Positions 51,877-60,481 of a stretch of 64,000 bases of DNA are shown here, piece after piece. Below the pieces are notes generated by a model. The model did no database searches, was not told where the DNA came from, and worked only from the letters and a program-made list of their open reading frames with translations. The stretch lies in assembly GCA_964410665.1 (NCBI GenBank), contig CAYPIE010000021.1, forward strand, positions 14,203 to 78,202. The letters are read 5' to 3'. The translations under genes and the position numbers were made by a program. This stretch comes from CAYPIE01 sp964410665. GTDB taxonomy: Bacteria > Planctomycetota > Planctomycetia > Gemmatales > Gemmataceae. The stretch's first letter is position 1. Every line of letters begins with the position of its first letter.

Positions 51877-52730
51877 CGCGAGAGGCGATCGAGGCCATTC
51901 TGGGCAATTTTCGGCATTGGCTTGAAACGCTCGACCCACCAAGTGAGGTCGGCCCAGCCCCCGATGAAACCACGCCTGATTTGTTTGCTTTGATAGGATT
52001 ATTTACTAGTCTGCGTCAGGAGGTTCATCTCCAGACACGTTCGGTGCGTAGTCTGCTCGAACAGCACCAGCAAATCCTCAAACGTTTCCCTTCGGAGCCA
52101 TTGGGCTCTGAAAATGGGTCTGCGTCGACGGGAGTTGAGCTGAAAGCTCTCCTCAAGGCATTGGTGGATCTACGTGATGCCATCGAGCGGACGCACGCTC
52201 CTCTCGAGCAAGGGCGAGCCGAGCTGGCGGCGGGGCTCGGAGAGGCCGAGGCGGCCTTGGGTGAGCGGTTGTCCGAACCTCCGGTCAAGCTGCCGGCGGG
52301 CGATGCCGCGTTGCCCAGGCGTCAAGGCTTCTGGGGGCGCCTGCTGAGCCGCTCCTCTACCCAGGGTTCGGATGACAGCTCGTTGTGGTTGGCGTGGGTG
52401 ACGCAGTTCCACGAGCAACGCCAACGCCAAGCCGCACTTCTTCAGCGGAGCCGCGTACGCCTTCTGGAGATTCTGGACAGTCTGCTTGCCGGCTACCAGA
52501 TGGGCTTACGCCGCATCGAGCGAGCGATTTCGGAAGCGGGGCTGGAGCGGATTCCAACCCTGGGGCAGCGCTTTGACCCTGAGACCATGGAACTATTGGA
52601 CGCGGTAGCCAGCGATTGCCATGCTCCGGAAACCGTGATTGAGGAAATCAAACCGGGTTTTCGCTGGCAGGGTCGTCTGTTTCGCTACGCGCTGGTCCGA
52701 GTGGCGGCACCAGACCACCGGGGTCCTTAG
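51873..52730 (+). CDS. grpE: GrpE-like nucleotide-exchange factor
   Basis: The TTG at 51873 overlaps the preceding stop codon and begins the protein at the conserved frame; length 285 residues. The N-terminal 110 residues are a helix-rich, GrpE-like dimerisation region (TSLRQEVHLQTRSVRSLLEQ), a low-complexity linker follows, and the C-terminal head has the GrpE pattern AGLERIPTLGQRFDPETMELL and EEIKPGFRWQGRLFRYALV. It is longer than housekeeping GrpE and lacks a perfect family match in the middle. GrpE drives ADP release from Hsp70. It is followed by the hsp70 gene after 46 bases. Confidence 0.78.
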   Translation: MTREAIEAILGNFRHWLETLDPPSEVGPAPDETTPDLFALIGLFTSLRQEVHLQTRSVRSLLEQHQQILKRFPSEPLGSENGSASTGVELKALLKALVDLRDAIERTHAPLEQGRAELAAGLGEAEAALGERLSEPPVKLPAGDAALPRRQGFWGRLLSRSSTQGSDDSSLWLAWVTQFHEQRQRQAALLQRSRVRLLEILDSLLAGYQMGLRRIERAISEAGLERIPTLGQRFDPETMELLDAVASDCHAPETVIEEIKPGFRWQGRLFRYALVRVAAPDHRGP

Positions 52731-52776
52731 GCACCAAGAGCCTCCCGCCCGTACTTCGACAGAGGAAGTAGTCACC

Positions 52777-54621
52777 ATGGCCGAGATCATTGTTGGTATC
52801 GATCTAGGCACCACCAATAGTGAGGTGGCGGTCGTCCGCGACGGTCAGCCGATGGTGCTATCCGAGGACGATGATCCGATTGTCCCCTCCTTCGTCGGTC
52901 TGGCCGAGGATGGTCGGCTCTTGGTCGGCCAGGCGGCCAAAAATCAGTGGGCTTTACGGCCTGAGCGGACCATTCGCTCGATCAAGCGACAAATGGGCCA
53001 GGATGTTCAGGTTACCCTGGGCGAGACATCCTATTCGCCCCAAGAAATCTCGGCCATGATCTTACGCACGCTCAAACAGCGTGCCGAGCGGGAGCTCGGG
53101 CAGGAAGTCCGCAAAGCAGTCATCACCGTCCCGGCCAATTTCAACGACTCGCAGCGGCAAGCGACTCGCGAAGCGGGCGAACTGGCTGGGTTAGAAGTGG
53201 TGCGCATCCTTACCGAACCGACTGCCGCGGCGTTGACCTATAACCCGCAAGTGGCTGCTGGGGAGACGCCTCAGGCCGAGCATATTCTGGTGTACGATCT
53301 GGGTGGCGGGACTTTCGATGTCTCGATTGTGCATGCCGAGCATAACGTTCTGGAAGTCAAAGCCTCCAAAGGGGATGCCCATCTAGGAGGCGACGACTTT
53401 GACGAGCTGTTGGTACAGCATGTGTGTGAACAGTTTCTCAGCGAACACGACATCGATCTGCGACAGGATCGCGTTGCCCAAGCCCGATTGCTCGAAGCGG
53501 TCGAGCGGGCCAAGCGGCAACTCTCCGATCATGCGGTGACCCGACTGGAAGAAGAATTCCTGGCGAGCAAGGATGGCGTCGCCTTGCATTTGGACTTGGA
53601 GCTCAGCCGAGATAACTTTGAAGCGATGATCCGGCCGCTCCTGGACCGGACGATGGATTGCCTGCAACAGGCCCTGGATGATGCGCGACTCACCGCCCGA
53701 GAGATCGATCAGGTCGTCCTGGTGGGGGGGAGTACGCGGATCCCATTGATCGGACAGCTGCTCGAAGCTCGTTTAGGGCAGCCGCCTCACCGCGAAGTCC
53801 ATCCCGACCTGTGTGTGGCCCTCGGTGCTGCGGTGCAAGCAGCCATCATCGCCGGAGAAAATGTCGGTGCCATCCTGATTGATATTACCCCGCACTCGCT
53901 AGGCATTCGCTGCTTGGAGCCACCGTCGTCTCCGTTTGCCATGCCTTTCGAACATCGATTTGCCCCAATCGTGCTGCGGAATACCCCGTTGCCGACGTCC
54001 CGCAGCGAGATCTTCACCACCGTGATCGACCAGCAAGAGAAAGTCGAGGTCGATGTCTATCAAGGTGAGCATGAGGATGTGCGCAACAATCATCGCATTG
54101 GCAAATTCGTGATCGAGGGATTGGCTCCGGTCCCCGCGGGCAATCAATTAGTGGTGCAGCTCGCTCTGACCCTCGACGGCACGCTGCGTGTCACCGCGAG
54201 AGAAAAGGCGACGGGGCTGTCCAAAGAGATTACGATCGAAAACGCCATTGGTCGGTTGCCACAAGACCAGATGCTTGCCGCGCAAAGACGTCTACAACGC
54301 CTGTGGGAAACCGAGGCAGGGGCCGAGGATGACTACGAAGCCTTGCTCACCCAGGTGGAAGATGCTGCGCGGATCACGGAAGCGGATGCCATGCCGGAAC
54401 TGATCGCCGGTCCCAGTGAAGGCCAACGCGAGAGCGTGCAGGCACGGGCACTATTGGACAAGGCCGCCCAGCTCCGTCCCCAGTCCACGCCGGAAGATCA
54501 GCAAGATTTGGATCAATTGTGTGAGCGGCTTCAGGTCGGCCTCGCGGACCGGAACTGGCCGGCAGTGCAGCAGGCGTGTGCGGAACTATCGGATGTATTG
54601 TTTTATCTCGAGGATGTCTGA
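52777..54621 (+). CDS. DnaK-family Hsp70 with atypical substrate-binding domain
   Basis: The 614-residue protein has an intact ATPase domain: GIDLGTTNSEVAVV, VYDLGGGTFDVSIVHAE, LVGGSTRIPLIGQLLE, and the linker-proximal GAILIDITPHSLGIR. An insertion of about 20 residues (CLEPPSSPFAMPFEHRFAP) follows that point in the substrate-binding domain. The helical lid is short and there is no disordered EEVD-like tail. AGAGGAAG precedes the ATG at 52777. It differs from HscA in this window and stands in a run with its own J-like and GrpE-like partners, suggesting a dedicated chaperone. Confidence 0.9.
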   Translation: MAEIIVGIDLGTTNSEVAVVRDGQPMVLSEDDDPIVPSFVGLAEDGRLLVGQAAKNQWALRPERTIRSIKRQMGQDVQVTLGETSYSPQEISAMILRTLKQRAERELGQEVRKAVITVPANFNDSQRQATREAGELAGLEVVRILTEPTAAALTYNPQVAAGETPQAEHILVYDLGGGTFDVSIVHAEHNVLEVKASKGDAHLGGDDFDELLVQHVCEQFLSEHDIDLRQDRVAQARLLEAVERAKRQLSDHAVTRLEEEFLASKDGVALHLDLELSRDNFEAMIRPLLDRTMDCLQQALDDARLTAREIDQVVLVGGSTRIPLIGQLLEARLGQPPHREVHPDLCVALGAAVQAAIIAGENVGAILIDITPHSLGIRCLEPPSSPFAMPFEHRFAPIVLRNTPLPTSRSEIFTTVIDQQEKVEVDVYQGEHEDVRNNHRIGKFVIEGLAPVPAGNQLVVQLALTLDGTLRVTAREKATGLSKEITIENAIGRLPQDQMLAAQRRLQRLWETEAGAEDDYEALLTQVEDAARITEADAMPELIAGPSEGQRESVQARALLDKAAQLRPQSTPEDQQDLDQLCERLQVGLADRNWPAVQQACAELSDVLFYLEDV

Positions 54622-54623
54622 AC

Positions 54624-54938
54624 ATGGACGACGTCATCGATTGCCCGCTGTGCCAAGCAAGCAACACCCAGTCGCCGTGTCGCCGCTGCAAAGCCGATTT
54701 GCACCTCTTGTTTGCCGTGGCCTCTCAGCAACGCCAGCAGCTCCACCAAGCCCGACAGGCCCTGCGACAAGGCCAACTCGACCGAGCCAAGCAAACGCTG
54801 ATCGCCGCGGCATCCCTCTGGCGGAATGCCGAAACCGTCCGCCTGCAGAGTCTTGTTGCCCTGCTTGAGGGAGACTTTGGTAAGGCCTGGGTCGACTACA
54901 CGCGCTGGCGGCAACGGCACTCCGGGGACGCCCCATAA
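54624..54938 (+). CDS. Small zinc-ribbon helical protein
   Basis: A 104-residue protein starting two bases after the hsp70 stop. The first 25 residues have CPLCQASNTQSPCRRCKADL, a four-cysteine zinc-ribbon pattern, followed by helical repeats resembling a TPR (HQARQALRQGQLDRAKQTLI, AETVRLQSLVALLEGDFGKA). The tight spacing implies co-translation with the Hsp70. Its role is not known; zinc-ribbon plus TPR suggests a substrate or partner adaptor. Confidence 0.75.
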   Translation: MDDVIDCPLCQASNTQSPCRRCKADLHLLFAVASQQRQQLHQARQALRQGQLDRAKQTLIAAASLWRNAETVRLQSLVALLEGDFGKAWVDYTRWRQRHSGDAP

Positions 54939-55064
54939 CGCCGCGAAACTGGCATCGGAGCGGTTGGCGGCTTCGCAGCAACCTGCGATACCTGTTGGGG
55001 AGCTTGGCCTTCCTAGCATCACTTACCACCATAGGTTTCTGCTTTCTGGGGATGGCAACGGGCC

Positions 55065-56303
55065 ATGACCGAATCGATTTTAATTGTGGACGATGAACCA
55101 AGCGTCCGCCAGACCTTCGCGGAGTGGTTGCAGTACTCTGGGATCGACTGCAATGTCCATGCGGTCGCCGACGCAGCAAGTGCCTTGCAGTTTGCCGATC
55201 AGTCACCCATCGATCTGGCCATTCTGGACTGGAATCTTGGCTCCGGCAGTGACGGGCTCCAGTTATTGCAAGATTTGGTGGAATTCCATCCGGATTTAGT
55301 GGCCATCTTAGTCACCGGTTTCGCTCATCGGGCGACGCCACTCGATGCCTTACGGATGGGTGTGCGTGACTACTTGGAAAAAAGCGCGGAGCTGTCTCGT
55401 GAAGTGTTTCTGAATTCGGTGCAAAGGCAATTGGAGAAGATTATCCCTGCTAAACGGCAGCGTGAGTTTTACAGCAAACTGCGTTTGTTTCGCGAATCGG
55501 TCGAGAAAATCTTGCCACTGGTTCAGACGGCGGCCGCCTTGCAAGACCCAGTGCCGATGCCTGAGGCCATTCACGATCTGTTTCGCTTTATTCTTGAGAC
55601 CACCCAAGCCACACAAGGCGTGCTGCTGGTGCATCAATTTCGAGACGATGGCAGCGAGCAAATTAGCTGCTTCGATGCAGCAGGAAAGCCTCTGGAGGGG
55701 ATGCCCACGATCCCGTTTGCCCGTTCGCTGGCGGCAACGGTGGTGAGCATGCAGCAACCCTGGCTGAGTAACGATCTGCACCTTGCCGGGGTTGGGCCAA
55801 TTGACTGGTACCCATTTGAGCAAAACCGACGCCATCTGTTAGCCGTGCCCATGGACCTGGGGGACGGAATCCAGGTCGTGATCGAACTGCTGGACAAACC
55901 ACCCGATGGCTTCTCGGAGGCAGATCGGCGTTTCCTACAAGTCGCCGCCGATCTCGGTCGGGAACTGCTGCGGCAGGCGTTACGGGAACGGCAAGCAGGT
56001 CAACTCTTCATCGATGCAGTGGAGGGAGCGCTGGAGGCCAGCGACCGAGTTCGAGACCTCCGCCCCTCGGTCGCCTCCGAGGCGCCCGACACGCCACCGC
56101 CAGAATCGGTCCTCAATCGCCTCCGCGAAGGGCTACAACGGCAAAGTGATAGCGGACTGGATGGCCCCACGGCAGTTCGGTTAGCCGAGCGCATCCGGGT
56201 TTTGGCGTTGCACCATGGTCCGATGGCGACCGAGTATTGCCTAAGCATGATCGAACAGCTCGATTTGCTTTTGACCAGGCAATTCGGCTCTTGGGACCGT
56301 TAA
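55065..56303 (+). CDS. Receiver-GAF signalling protein without output domain
   Basis: The 412-residue protein starts with a complete response-regulator receiver (ILIVDDEPSVRQTF, LAILDWNLG with the phosphate-accepting Asp, ILVTGFA, and YLEKS with the conserved Lys). A GAF-like domain at about residues 170-300 follows (HDLFRFILETTQATQGVLLV, LLAVPMDLGDGIQVVIELLD, FSEADRRFLQVAADL), and then a low-complexity tail. No DNA-binding or enzyme domain is seen, so it may act by protein contact. It starts 126 bases after the zinc-ribbon gene and is followed after 12 bases by the protease gene. Confidence 0.85.
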   Translation: MTESILIVDDEPSVRQTFAEWLQYSGIDCNVHAVADAASALQFADQSPIDLAILDWNLGSGSDGLQLLQDLVEFHPDLVAILVTGFAHRATPLDALRMGVRDYLEKSAELSREVFLNSVQRQLEKIIPAKRQREFYSKLRLFRESVEKILPLVQTAAALQDPVPMPEAIHDLFRFILETTQATQGVLLVHQFRDDGSEQISCFDAAGKPLEGMPTIPFARSLAATVVSMQQPWLSNDLHLAGVGPIDWYPFEQNRRHLLAVPMDLGDGIQVVIELLDKPPDGFSEADRRFLQVAADLGRELLRQALRERQAGQLFIDAVEGALEASDRVRDLRPSVASEAPDTPPPESVLNRLREGLQRQSDSGLDGPTAVRLAERIRVLALHHGPMATEYCLSMIEQLDLLLTRQFGSWDR

Positions 56304-56315
56304 GCCCGCCAACCA

Positions 56316-57161
56316 ATGAGCGTCATGTTGAACAGCGAAGGCTCCGGTGAAGCGAACGTCTTTGATGAACTTTTCGCTCTGCTGCGTCCGGAACGAATTC
56401 TCCACGATCCCCGTGCGACCGGGGCAGGAATCACCGTTGGCTTGATCGATTCCGGTGTAGAACGCGCAGTCCTGGAGACCAAGTTTCATGCTGCTGGGCA
56501 GAGGCTGCTCCCCATCGAAGGAGCGGTATTTCGTCCTGGCAAGCCCGAGCCACTTCCCTACACCGGCAAACAATCGTCTGCCCATGGGACCACGGTGGCA
56601 GACATTATTTTGACTTTGGCGCCCCAGGTACGGCTGTTTTCGGCAGATGTGTTCGGACCGCAAGGGCATTGCGACGTGGACACGATTCTCTGTGCTCTGT
56701 CCCACGCCATCCATGTTTGGAAATGCAAGATCGTCAACTTATCCCTGGGCATTCCTGAGCATCGTTTGCACCAGTTGCCAAAACGCTACCAATTTCTGCG
56801 TGCCATCGAGGAGGCTTATTATCAAGACGTTTTGGTATTTGCTGCAGCGCACAATGAACATCCCTTGACCCGTAGCTATCCGGCGATGTTTACCCCGCCA
56901 TTGATCTCCGTCGACAAGGGATTGTTTGACAATCCACTCCATTTCGACTATCGGTTGTGCGAACGGGTCGAGTTTCAAGCGCATAGCCGAGGATACTTCG
57001 GTCCATTTGCCCAAGAACCAGCAACGAGTTGGGCCACGCCGCATTTAGCAGGCATTGCCGCTAGAATCTTGTCGCTGCGGCCTCACTTGAAACCGTTTGA
57101 GATTAAGACCATCTTGTACTGGCTATGCCAAGCCTCGAGTACCGAGCAAGCGCGACCATAA
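56316..57161 (+). CDS. Subtilisin-family (S8) protease without signal peptide
   Basis: The 281-residue protein has the S8 triad in order: TVGLIDSGVE (Asp), SAHGTTVADIILTL (His) and EPATSWATPHLAGIAARIL (Ser, in place of the more common GTSMATP), plus FAAAHNEHP for the oxyanion Asn. There is no signal peptide or propeptide, so the enzyme should be cytoplasmic. No clear Shine-Dalgarno sequence is visible; translation is probably coupled to the receiver-GAF gene 12 bases before. It closes the chaperone-signalling run. Confidence 0.84.
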   Translation: MSVMLNSEGSGEANVFDELFALLRPERILHDPRATGAGITVGLIDSGVERAVLETKFHAAGQRLLPIEGAVFRPGKPEPLPYTGKQSSAHGTTVADIILTLAPQVRLFSADVFGPQGHCDVDTILCALSHAIHVWKCKIVNLSLGIPEHRLHQLPKRYQFLRAIEEAYYQDVLVFAAAHNEHPLTRSYPAMFTPPLISVDKGLFDNPLHFDYRLCERVEFQAHSRGYFGPFAQEPATSWATPHLAGIAARILSLRPHLKPFEIKTILYWLCQASSTEQARP

Positions 57162-57164
57162 GAG

Positions 57165-57196
57165 GGAGTGGGTCGGTGGTGGCGTTCGCCCACTCC
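57165..57196. terminator. Hairpin between convergent protease and lipoprotein genes
   Basis: GGAGTGGG and CCCACTCC form a perfect 8-bp stem with a 16-base loop, just after the protease stop. No U-run follows. Its place between convergent stops fits a bidirectional terminator. Confidence 0.45.
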
Positions 57197-57219
57197 GCGG
57201 CCTTGGAACCGGTACCCGC

Positions 57220-57603
57220 TTAGTTTTCCAGTTCGCTCTTGGCAGCTTCATACGCTTTTTTCAATTCGTCGTAGGCTTGTTGCGCCTTCTGTTGGGCTTC
57301 TTCGTAGGCATCCCCGGTGGCATCTTTGAGCTTGTCGAGCTGATTGTCCAGCTCGTCGCGTTTGCTGGTGAGGTCATCCAGCTTCTGCTGGAGTTTCTCC
57401 TTCGCATCCCCCGAAGCTTCGGCCACTTTCTCCCCAAAACCGTCGATGTCGTTGCTCAAGCTTGCGAATTTGCCCTTCATCTCTTCAGTGAATTTCTTGA
57501 GCTGTTCTTGGGTCGCCTTGCCGACTTTTTCGGCATCTTTTTTGGCCTGTTCGCAGCCAGCAAGCAGGGTCAGTCCGAGGAATCCAAAAAGAACGAGACG
57601 CAT
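57220..57603 (-). CDS. Coiled-coil lipoprotein
   Basis: The 127-residue protein has a short signal peptide and the lipobox LTLLAGC, followed by an almost unbroken charged helix rich in Lys, Glu, Asp and Ala (KKDAEKVGKATQEQLKKFTE and similar). It should be anchored to a membrane by its acylated cysteine as an extended coiled coil, in the manner of Lpp-like proteins, although no homology is claimed. Protein-like composition and the lipobox support the gene. An inverted repeat lies about 90 bases upstream. Confidence 0.8.
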   Translation of the reverse strand: MRLVLFGFLGLTLLAGCEQAKKDAEKVGKATQEQLKKFTEEMKGKFASLSNDIDGFGEKVAEASGDAKEKLQQKLDDLTSKRDELDNQLDKLKDATGDAYEEAQQKAQQAYDELKKAYEAAKSELEN

Positions 57604-58005
57604 AGATGGCTTTCTCCCTGGTAAAAACGATAGTTCCGCATCACATCCCTCAATGACTCCACATCAAGGGACTTACCAACCTTCGCTCCTGGATTGCGAA
57701 TAGGCAATCCGTGACGAGACAGCACTTTGGCCGATCTCAATCAGTTCATTAAGTTAGCAACCCGCGTTCCTGTGGCGAGAACGAATTCCATTTTTCACTG
57801 CCCAATTCGCCGAACCGCGCATCTTCGCCCGAATGGTGGAATCCGCCCGTGCCGACGGATCCGGGAGAAGACTCCGGACCGAATCTGCAGAAATTGCTCT
57901 TTCCATCCACGACCAATCCCGGTATGGCAGTCCCGCGAAACCGTTTCGGCGCGGACGGGGGAGTGATCCGCGCACCTGCTGGATGAAGCCAAGGCGAGGC
58001 CGACC
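57604..58005. other. Gap between divergent lipoprotein and beta-barrel genes
   Basis: About 402 bases. It holds a perfect inverted repeat (GGATTGC at 57691-57697 and GCAATCC at 57704-57710 around six bases), which may be an operator or leader hairpin of the lipoprotein gene. Short frames are present but none is convincing, and no consensus promoter stands out. Confidence 0.55.
57691..57710. promoter_or_regulatory. Inverted repeat upstream of the lipoprotein gene
   Basis: Seven-base arms GGATTGC/GCAATCC around GAATAG, 88 bases before the lipoprotein start. Operator or RNA hairpin cannot be told apart from sequence. Confidence 0.4.
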
Positions 58006-58899
58006 ATGAACCGATCGCTTGTATGTCCGTTGGCCCTTTGGATGGTCCTGGGCGGTAGCGGGCTGGCGCTAGGACAGTACACTGCCCCACCGAATGGGAG
58101 TTCGGCCCAAGGAGGGGAGGCTTCGAATCCATCGTTGAACTCGACTCCGACCAACCCTTCGCCGTTACCCGAAGGGATGTTGCCTGCGCCAATTGATCCG
58201 AACACCAGCCCGCCGGCGACCACCCTAAGTTTGCCGCCTGGTGCAGTGGCCAGTCCTTGGCTTGATCCCAGCTGTCCCGAATGTTGTGGGCCCATTGGCT
58301 ACAATGGCCCGATCGGTTCGGAACTGTATCTTCGCTCGGGTGCCGCTCTGTCCATCGGCGATGGGGAGATCAACGAACGCGTCCAGGTGGGTTACGACCT
58401 TCGGGGGGGCGGCCGAACCTTATTGTTCAACCCGGCCGCGGATCGTGCCTGGGTGCTCGATATCGGGGTTGGCTATACTTACAACAATGGCAAACAGGAT
58501 GACGTTGGCTTTCTGGTCGACGGCGAACTTCTGAGTATTCGCGGTCTGCACCGTACCAGCTTTTCCTTTGGACTCGGCCGCGAATGGTTCTTGTTGCGCC
58601 CAGTCACCGATTGCACCGGTCCAAACGTCCGTTTTGGCGTCGATGTCCACGGGCATTATGGATCCTCCCATATGGATCTAAATGTAGTCGGTTTCGCGGA
58701 TGGGTATCGCCGCGAACACGATGCGTTTGGAGGCTATGCGGTGGGGATCCAAACCGGTATTGAGATACCGTTTAATTCTTGGTTCTGGACCCTGGGAACC
58801 CGGCTGGAATGGCGCTACACGTATCTCGATTTGCTTCCGAATTTTGGTGGCGGATTTCATGATTTGAACATTCTGTTTAGTTCAGGGATTCGCTTTTGA
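58006..58899 (+). CDS. Exported outer-membrane beta-barrel-like protein
   Basis: A 297-residue protein with a signal peptide (LALWMVLGGSGLALG), a Pro/Ser/Thr-rich linker, a CPEC motif, and a C-terminal half of alternating hydrophobic beta strands (VLDIGVGYTYNNG, TSFSFGLGREWFLL, TRLEWRYTYLDLLPNFGG) ending in GIRF, a C-terminal aromatic typical of outer-membrane barrels. It resembles planctomycete surface barrel proteins of the BBP7 kind. The final Phe and the strand pattern support outer-membrane insertion. Confidence 0.72.
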   Translation: MNRSLVCPLALWMVLGGSGLALGQYTAPPNGSSAQGGEASNPSLNSTPTNPSPLPEGMLPAPIDPNTSPPATTLSLPPGAVASPWLDPSCPECCGPIGYNGPIGSELYLRSGAALSIGDGEINERVQVGYDLRGGGRTLLFNPAADRAWVLDIGVGYTYNNGKQDDVGFLVDGELLSIRGLHRTSFSFGLGREWFLLRPVTDCTGPNVRFGVDVHGHYGSSHMDLNVVGFADGYRREHDAFGGYAVGIQTGIEIPFNSWFWTLGTRLEWRYTYLDLLPNFGGGFHDLNILFSSGIRF

Positions 58900-58906
58900 A
58901 CCGTCG

Positions 58907-58942
58907 TCTCCCCGATGGGGGGTAGTCAGCCTGTCGGGGAGA
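58907..58942 (+). terminator. Hairpin after the beta-barrel gene
   Basis: TCTCCCCGA and TCGGGGAGA form a perfect 9-bp stem around an 18-base loop, starting 8 bases past the stop. The downstream bases are not U-rich, so termination may need help. Confidence 0.5.
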
Positions 58943-59007
58943 GGTTAAGCTAAAGTTCTACCCCAATTGATTGCGCTGCCTTTGATTTTGCATCCCTGGA
59001 GTAGCTG

Positions 59008-60153
59008 ATGCGGCATCCCTCCATTGTCGGTGGGCTGGTTTCGTGGTGGGTGGTGTTCACAACGCCAGCGGTCGCAACCGCCGAGCAAACCCCTGCAACC
59101 CCGCAGAGACTGGTTCGGCAACTGGGTTCGTTGCGATTCCTAGAGCGGGAAGCAGCCACCCAGTCGCTGCTCCAGATGGGAACGCGTGCTCATGCTGCAG
59201 TCAAGGCCGGACTTGCGCATCCTGATGCCGAGATCCGTTTTCGCTGCCAACAATTGCTGCCAATGCTCCAAGCCATGGAGCTACATCGACAAATTGATAC
59301 ATATCTCCGCGGCTCACCACAAGCCGACCATACCCGCTTACCGGGTCTGACTCGGTTTGTGGAGGTGGTCGGCGAAGATCGCGTTAGCCGACAGTTTTAT
59401 GCCGAGATGTTGCGGCAAAATAGCCAATGGTTAACCGAGGCCGAACAGGATTCCAAAGCAGCTACACAAGAATATGCCCATCGGTTAGAAGTGATCTATG
59501 GACTCCTCCGGCAGTCCTCGCTACGCGAGACAGCTCCCTTGGATCCAATGAGTATCGCGGTGATTCTGTTTGTTGGCGCGCATCCCAAAGTGGCCAGCCA
59601 AGGGCAGCTGAACGCTCTGCATCTCCATTACTTTTTATTGCAGTCGCCGCTGCAAACGCTTCTGAAGCAGTCATCCGAGGAAGGGAAGCGCTTGCGCAAA
59701 CTCTTTGTGGCTTGGGGACAAGCGCAGCAGAGCTCCAACGCCAGTCAGTTGTTTTATAAGATTGCCGCCCGTCTGCAAGTTCGCGAAGCCTTACCTCTGG
59801 CCCTGCGGGCCTTGACGAATCCAGCCGTCTCGGCCAGCGGACGAGTCCATGCCATGCTCCTCGTCGGAAAACTCGGGAATACCAACCACCGACCTGTCCT
59901 GCGTCCATTCCTCACCGATCACACCGTGGTTGGTCATGTGTCACGAAATAATCTACTGGGCAAGATCCAGGTCCGCGATGTCGCTCTGGCCATCACCGTT
60001 CACCTCTCGGGAAAACCGCTAAAGAGCCAGGACTTTCCCTTCTTGCGACCCGCCGATCCATTAGCCGCATCCTACTCGTTTGCTTTCAGCAACGAGACCG
60101 AGCGTGAAACAACTTTCAAGAAGTACCAAGGGTTGCTGCACAAACAGCCCTGA
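59008..60153 (+). CDS. Exported HEAT-repeat-like protein
   Basis: The 381-residue protein has a signal peptide (about residues 1-26, GGLVSWWVVFTTPAVATA) and a helical N-terminal part with HEAT-like features (LRFLEREAATQSLLQMG, AVKAGLAHPDAEIRFRCQQL). A Gln-rich middle region and a C-terminal helical part follow. No enzyme motif is present. HEAT-like exported proteins are common in planctomycetes as protein-binding scaffolds. It converges with the next gene, 7 bases between stops. Confidence 0.78.
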   Translation: MRHPSIVGGLVSWWVVFTTPAVATAEQTPATPQRLVRQLGSLRFLEREAATQSLLQMGTRAHAAVKAGLAHPDAEIRFRCQQLLPMLQAMELHRQIDTYLRGSPQADHTRLPGLTRFVEVVGEDRVSRQFYAEMLRQNSQWLTEAEQDSKAATQEYAHRLEVIYGLLRQSSLRETAPLDPMSIAVILFVGAHPKVASQGQLNALHLHYFLLQSPLQTLLKQSSEEGKRLRKLFVAWGQAQQSSNASQLFYKIAARLQVREALPLALRALTNPAVSASGRVHAMLLVGKLGNTNHRPVLRPFLTDHTVVGHVSRNNLLGKIQVRDVALAITVHLSGKPLKSQDFPFLRPADPLAASYSFAFSNETERETTFKKYQGLLHKQP

Positions 60154-60160
60154 GATGAGC

Positions 60161-60481
60161 TCAACTAGGCCGCACCGTTCCACCGCCCGCACGGACACAC
60201 GCCTGGATCACGGTCGCAAATTCGGCCTTGAGCGTCTCCGCGGCATTGCCCCAGGTCACCACCGTTAAAGTCACTGGGTCGCGGCGCAGTGTAATCATCC
60301 CGCCCTCCAGGCCCAAGCGGAGCTCCTGCCAGCTGTCCTCTGGAACCTCCTCAGGAAACGCAGGGAGGCCATCGATCATCCGAATCGGTGGTGTGAGACC
60401 CAGTTCCGCTAAGGCCTGTTGGATCCTTGGCCAACCCGGTACCCTGGCTTCCGGGTAGTCAATCACCTGTTGCATTCCCAT
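60161..60481 (-). CDS. Small protein of unknown function coupled to NUDIX gene
   Basis: The 106-residue protein has no signal peptide or membrane segment. A central MIDGLPAFPEEVPEDSWQEL stretch is followed by alternating strands (LGLEGGMITLRRDPVTLTVV) typical of a small alpha/beta fold. I do not recognise a family. AGAGGG precedes the ATG. It starts 23 bases inside the 3' end of the NUDIX gene, so the two are translationally coupled. Confidence 0.7.
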   Translation of the reverse strand: MGMQQVIDYPEARVPGWPRIQQALAELGLTPPIRMIDGLPAFPEEVPEDSWQELRLGLEGGMITLRRDPVTLTVVTWGNAAETLKAEFATVIQACVRAGGGTVRPS

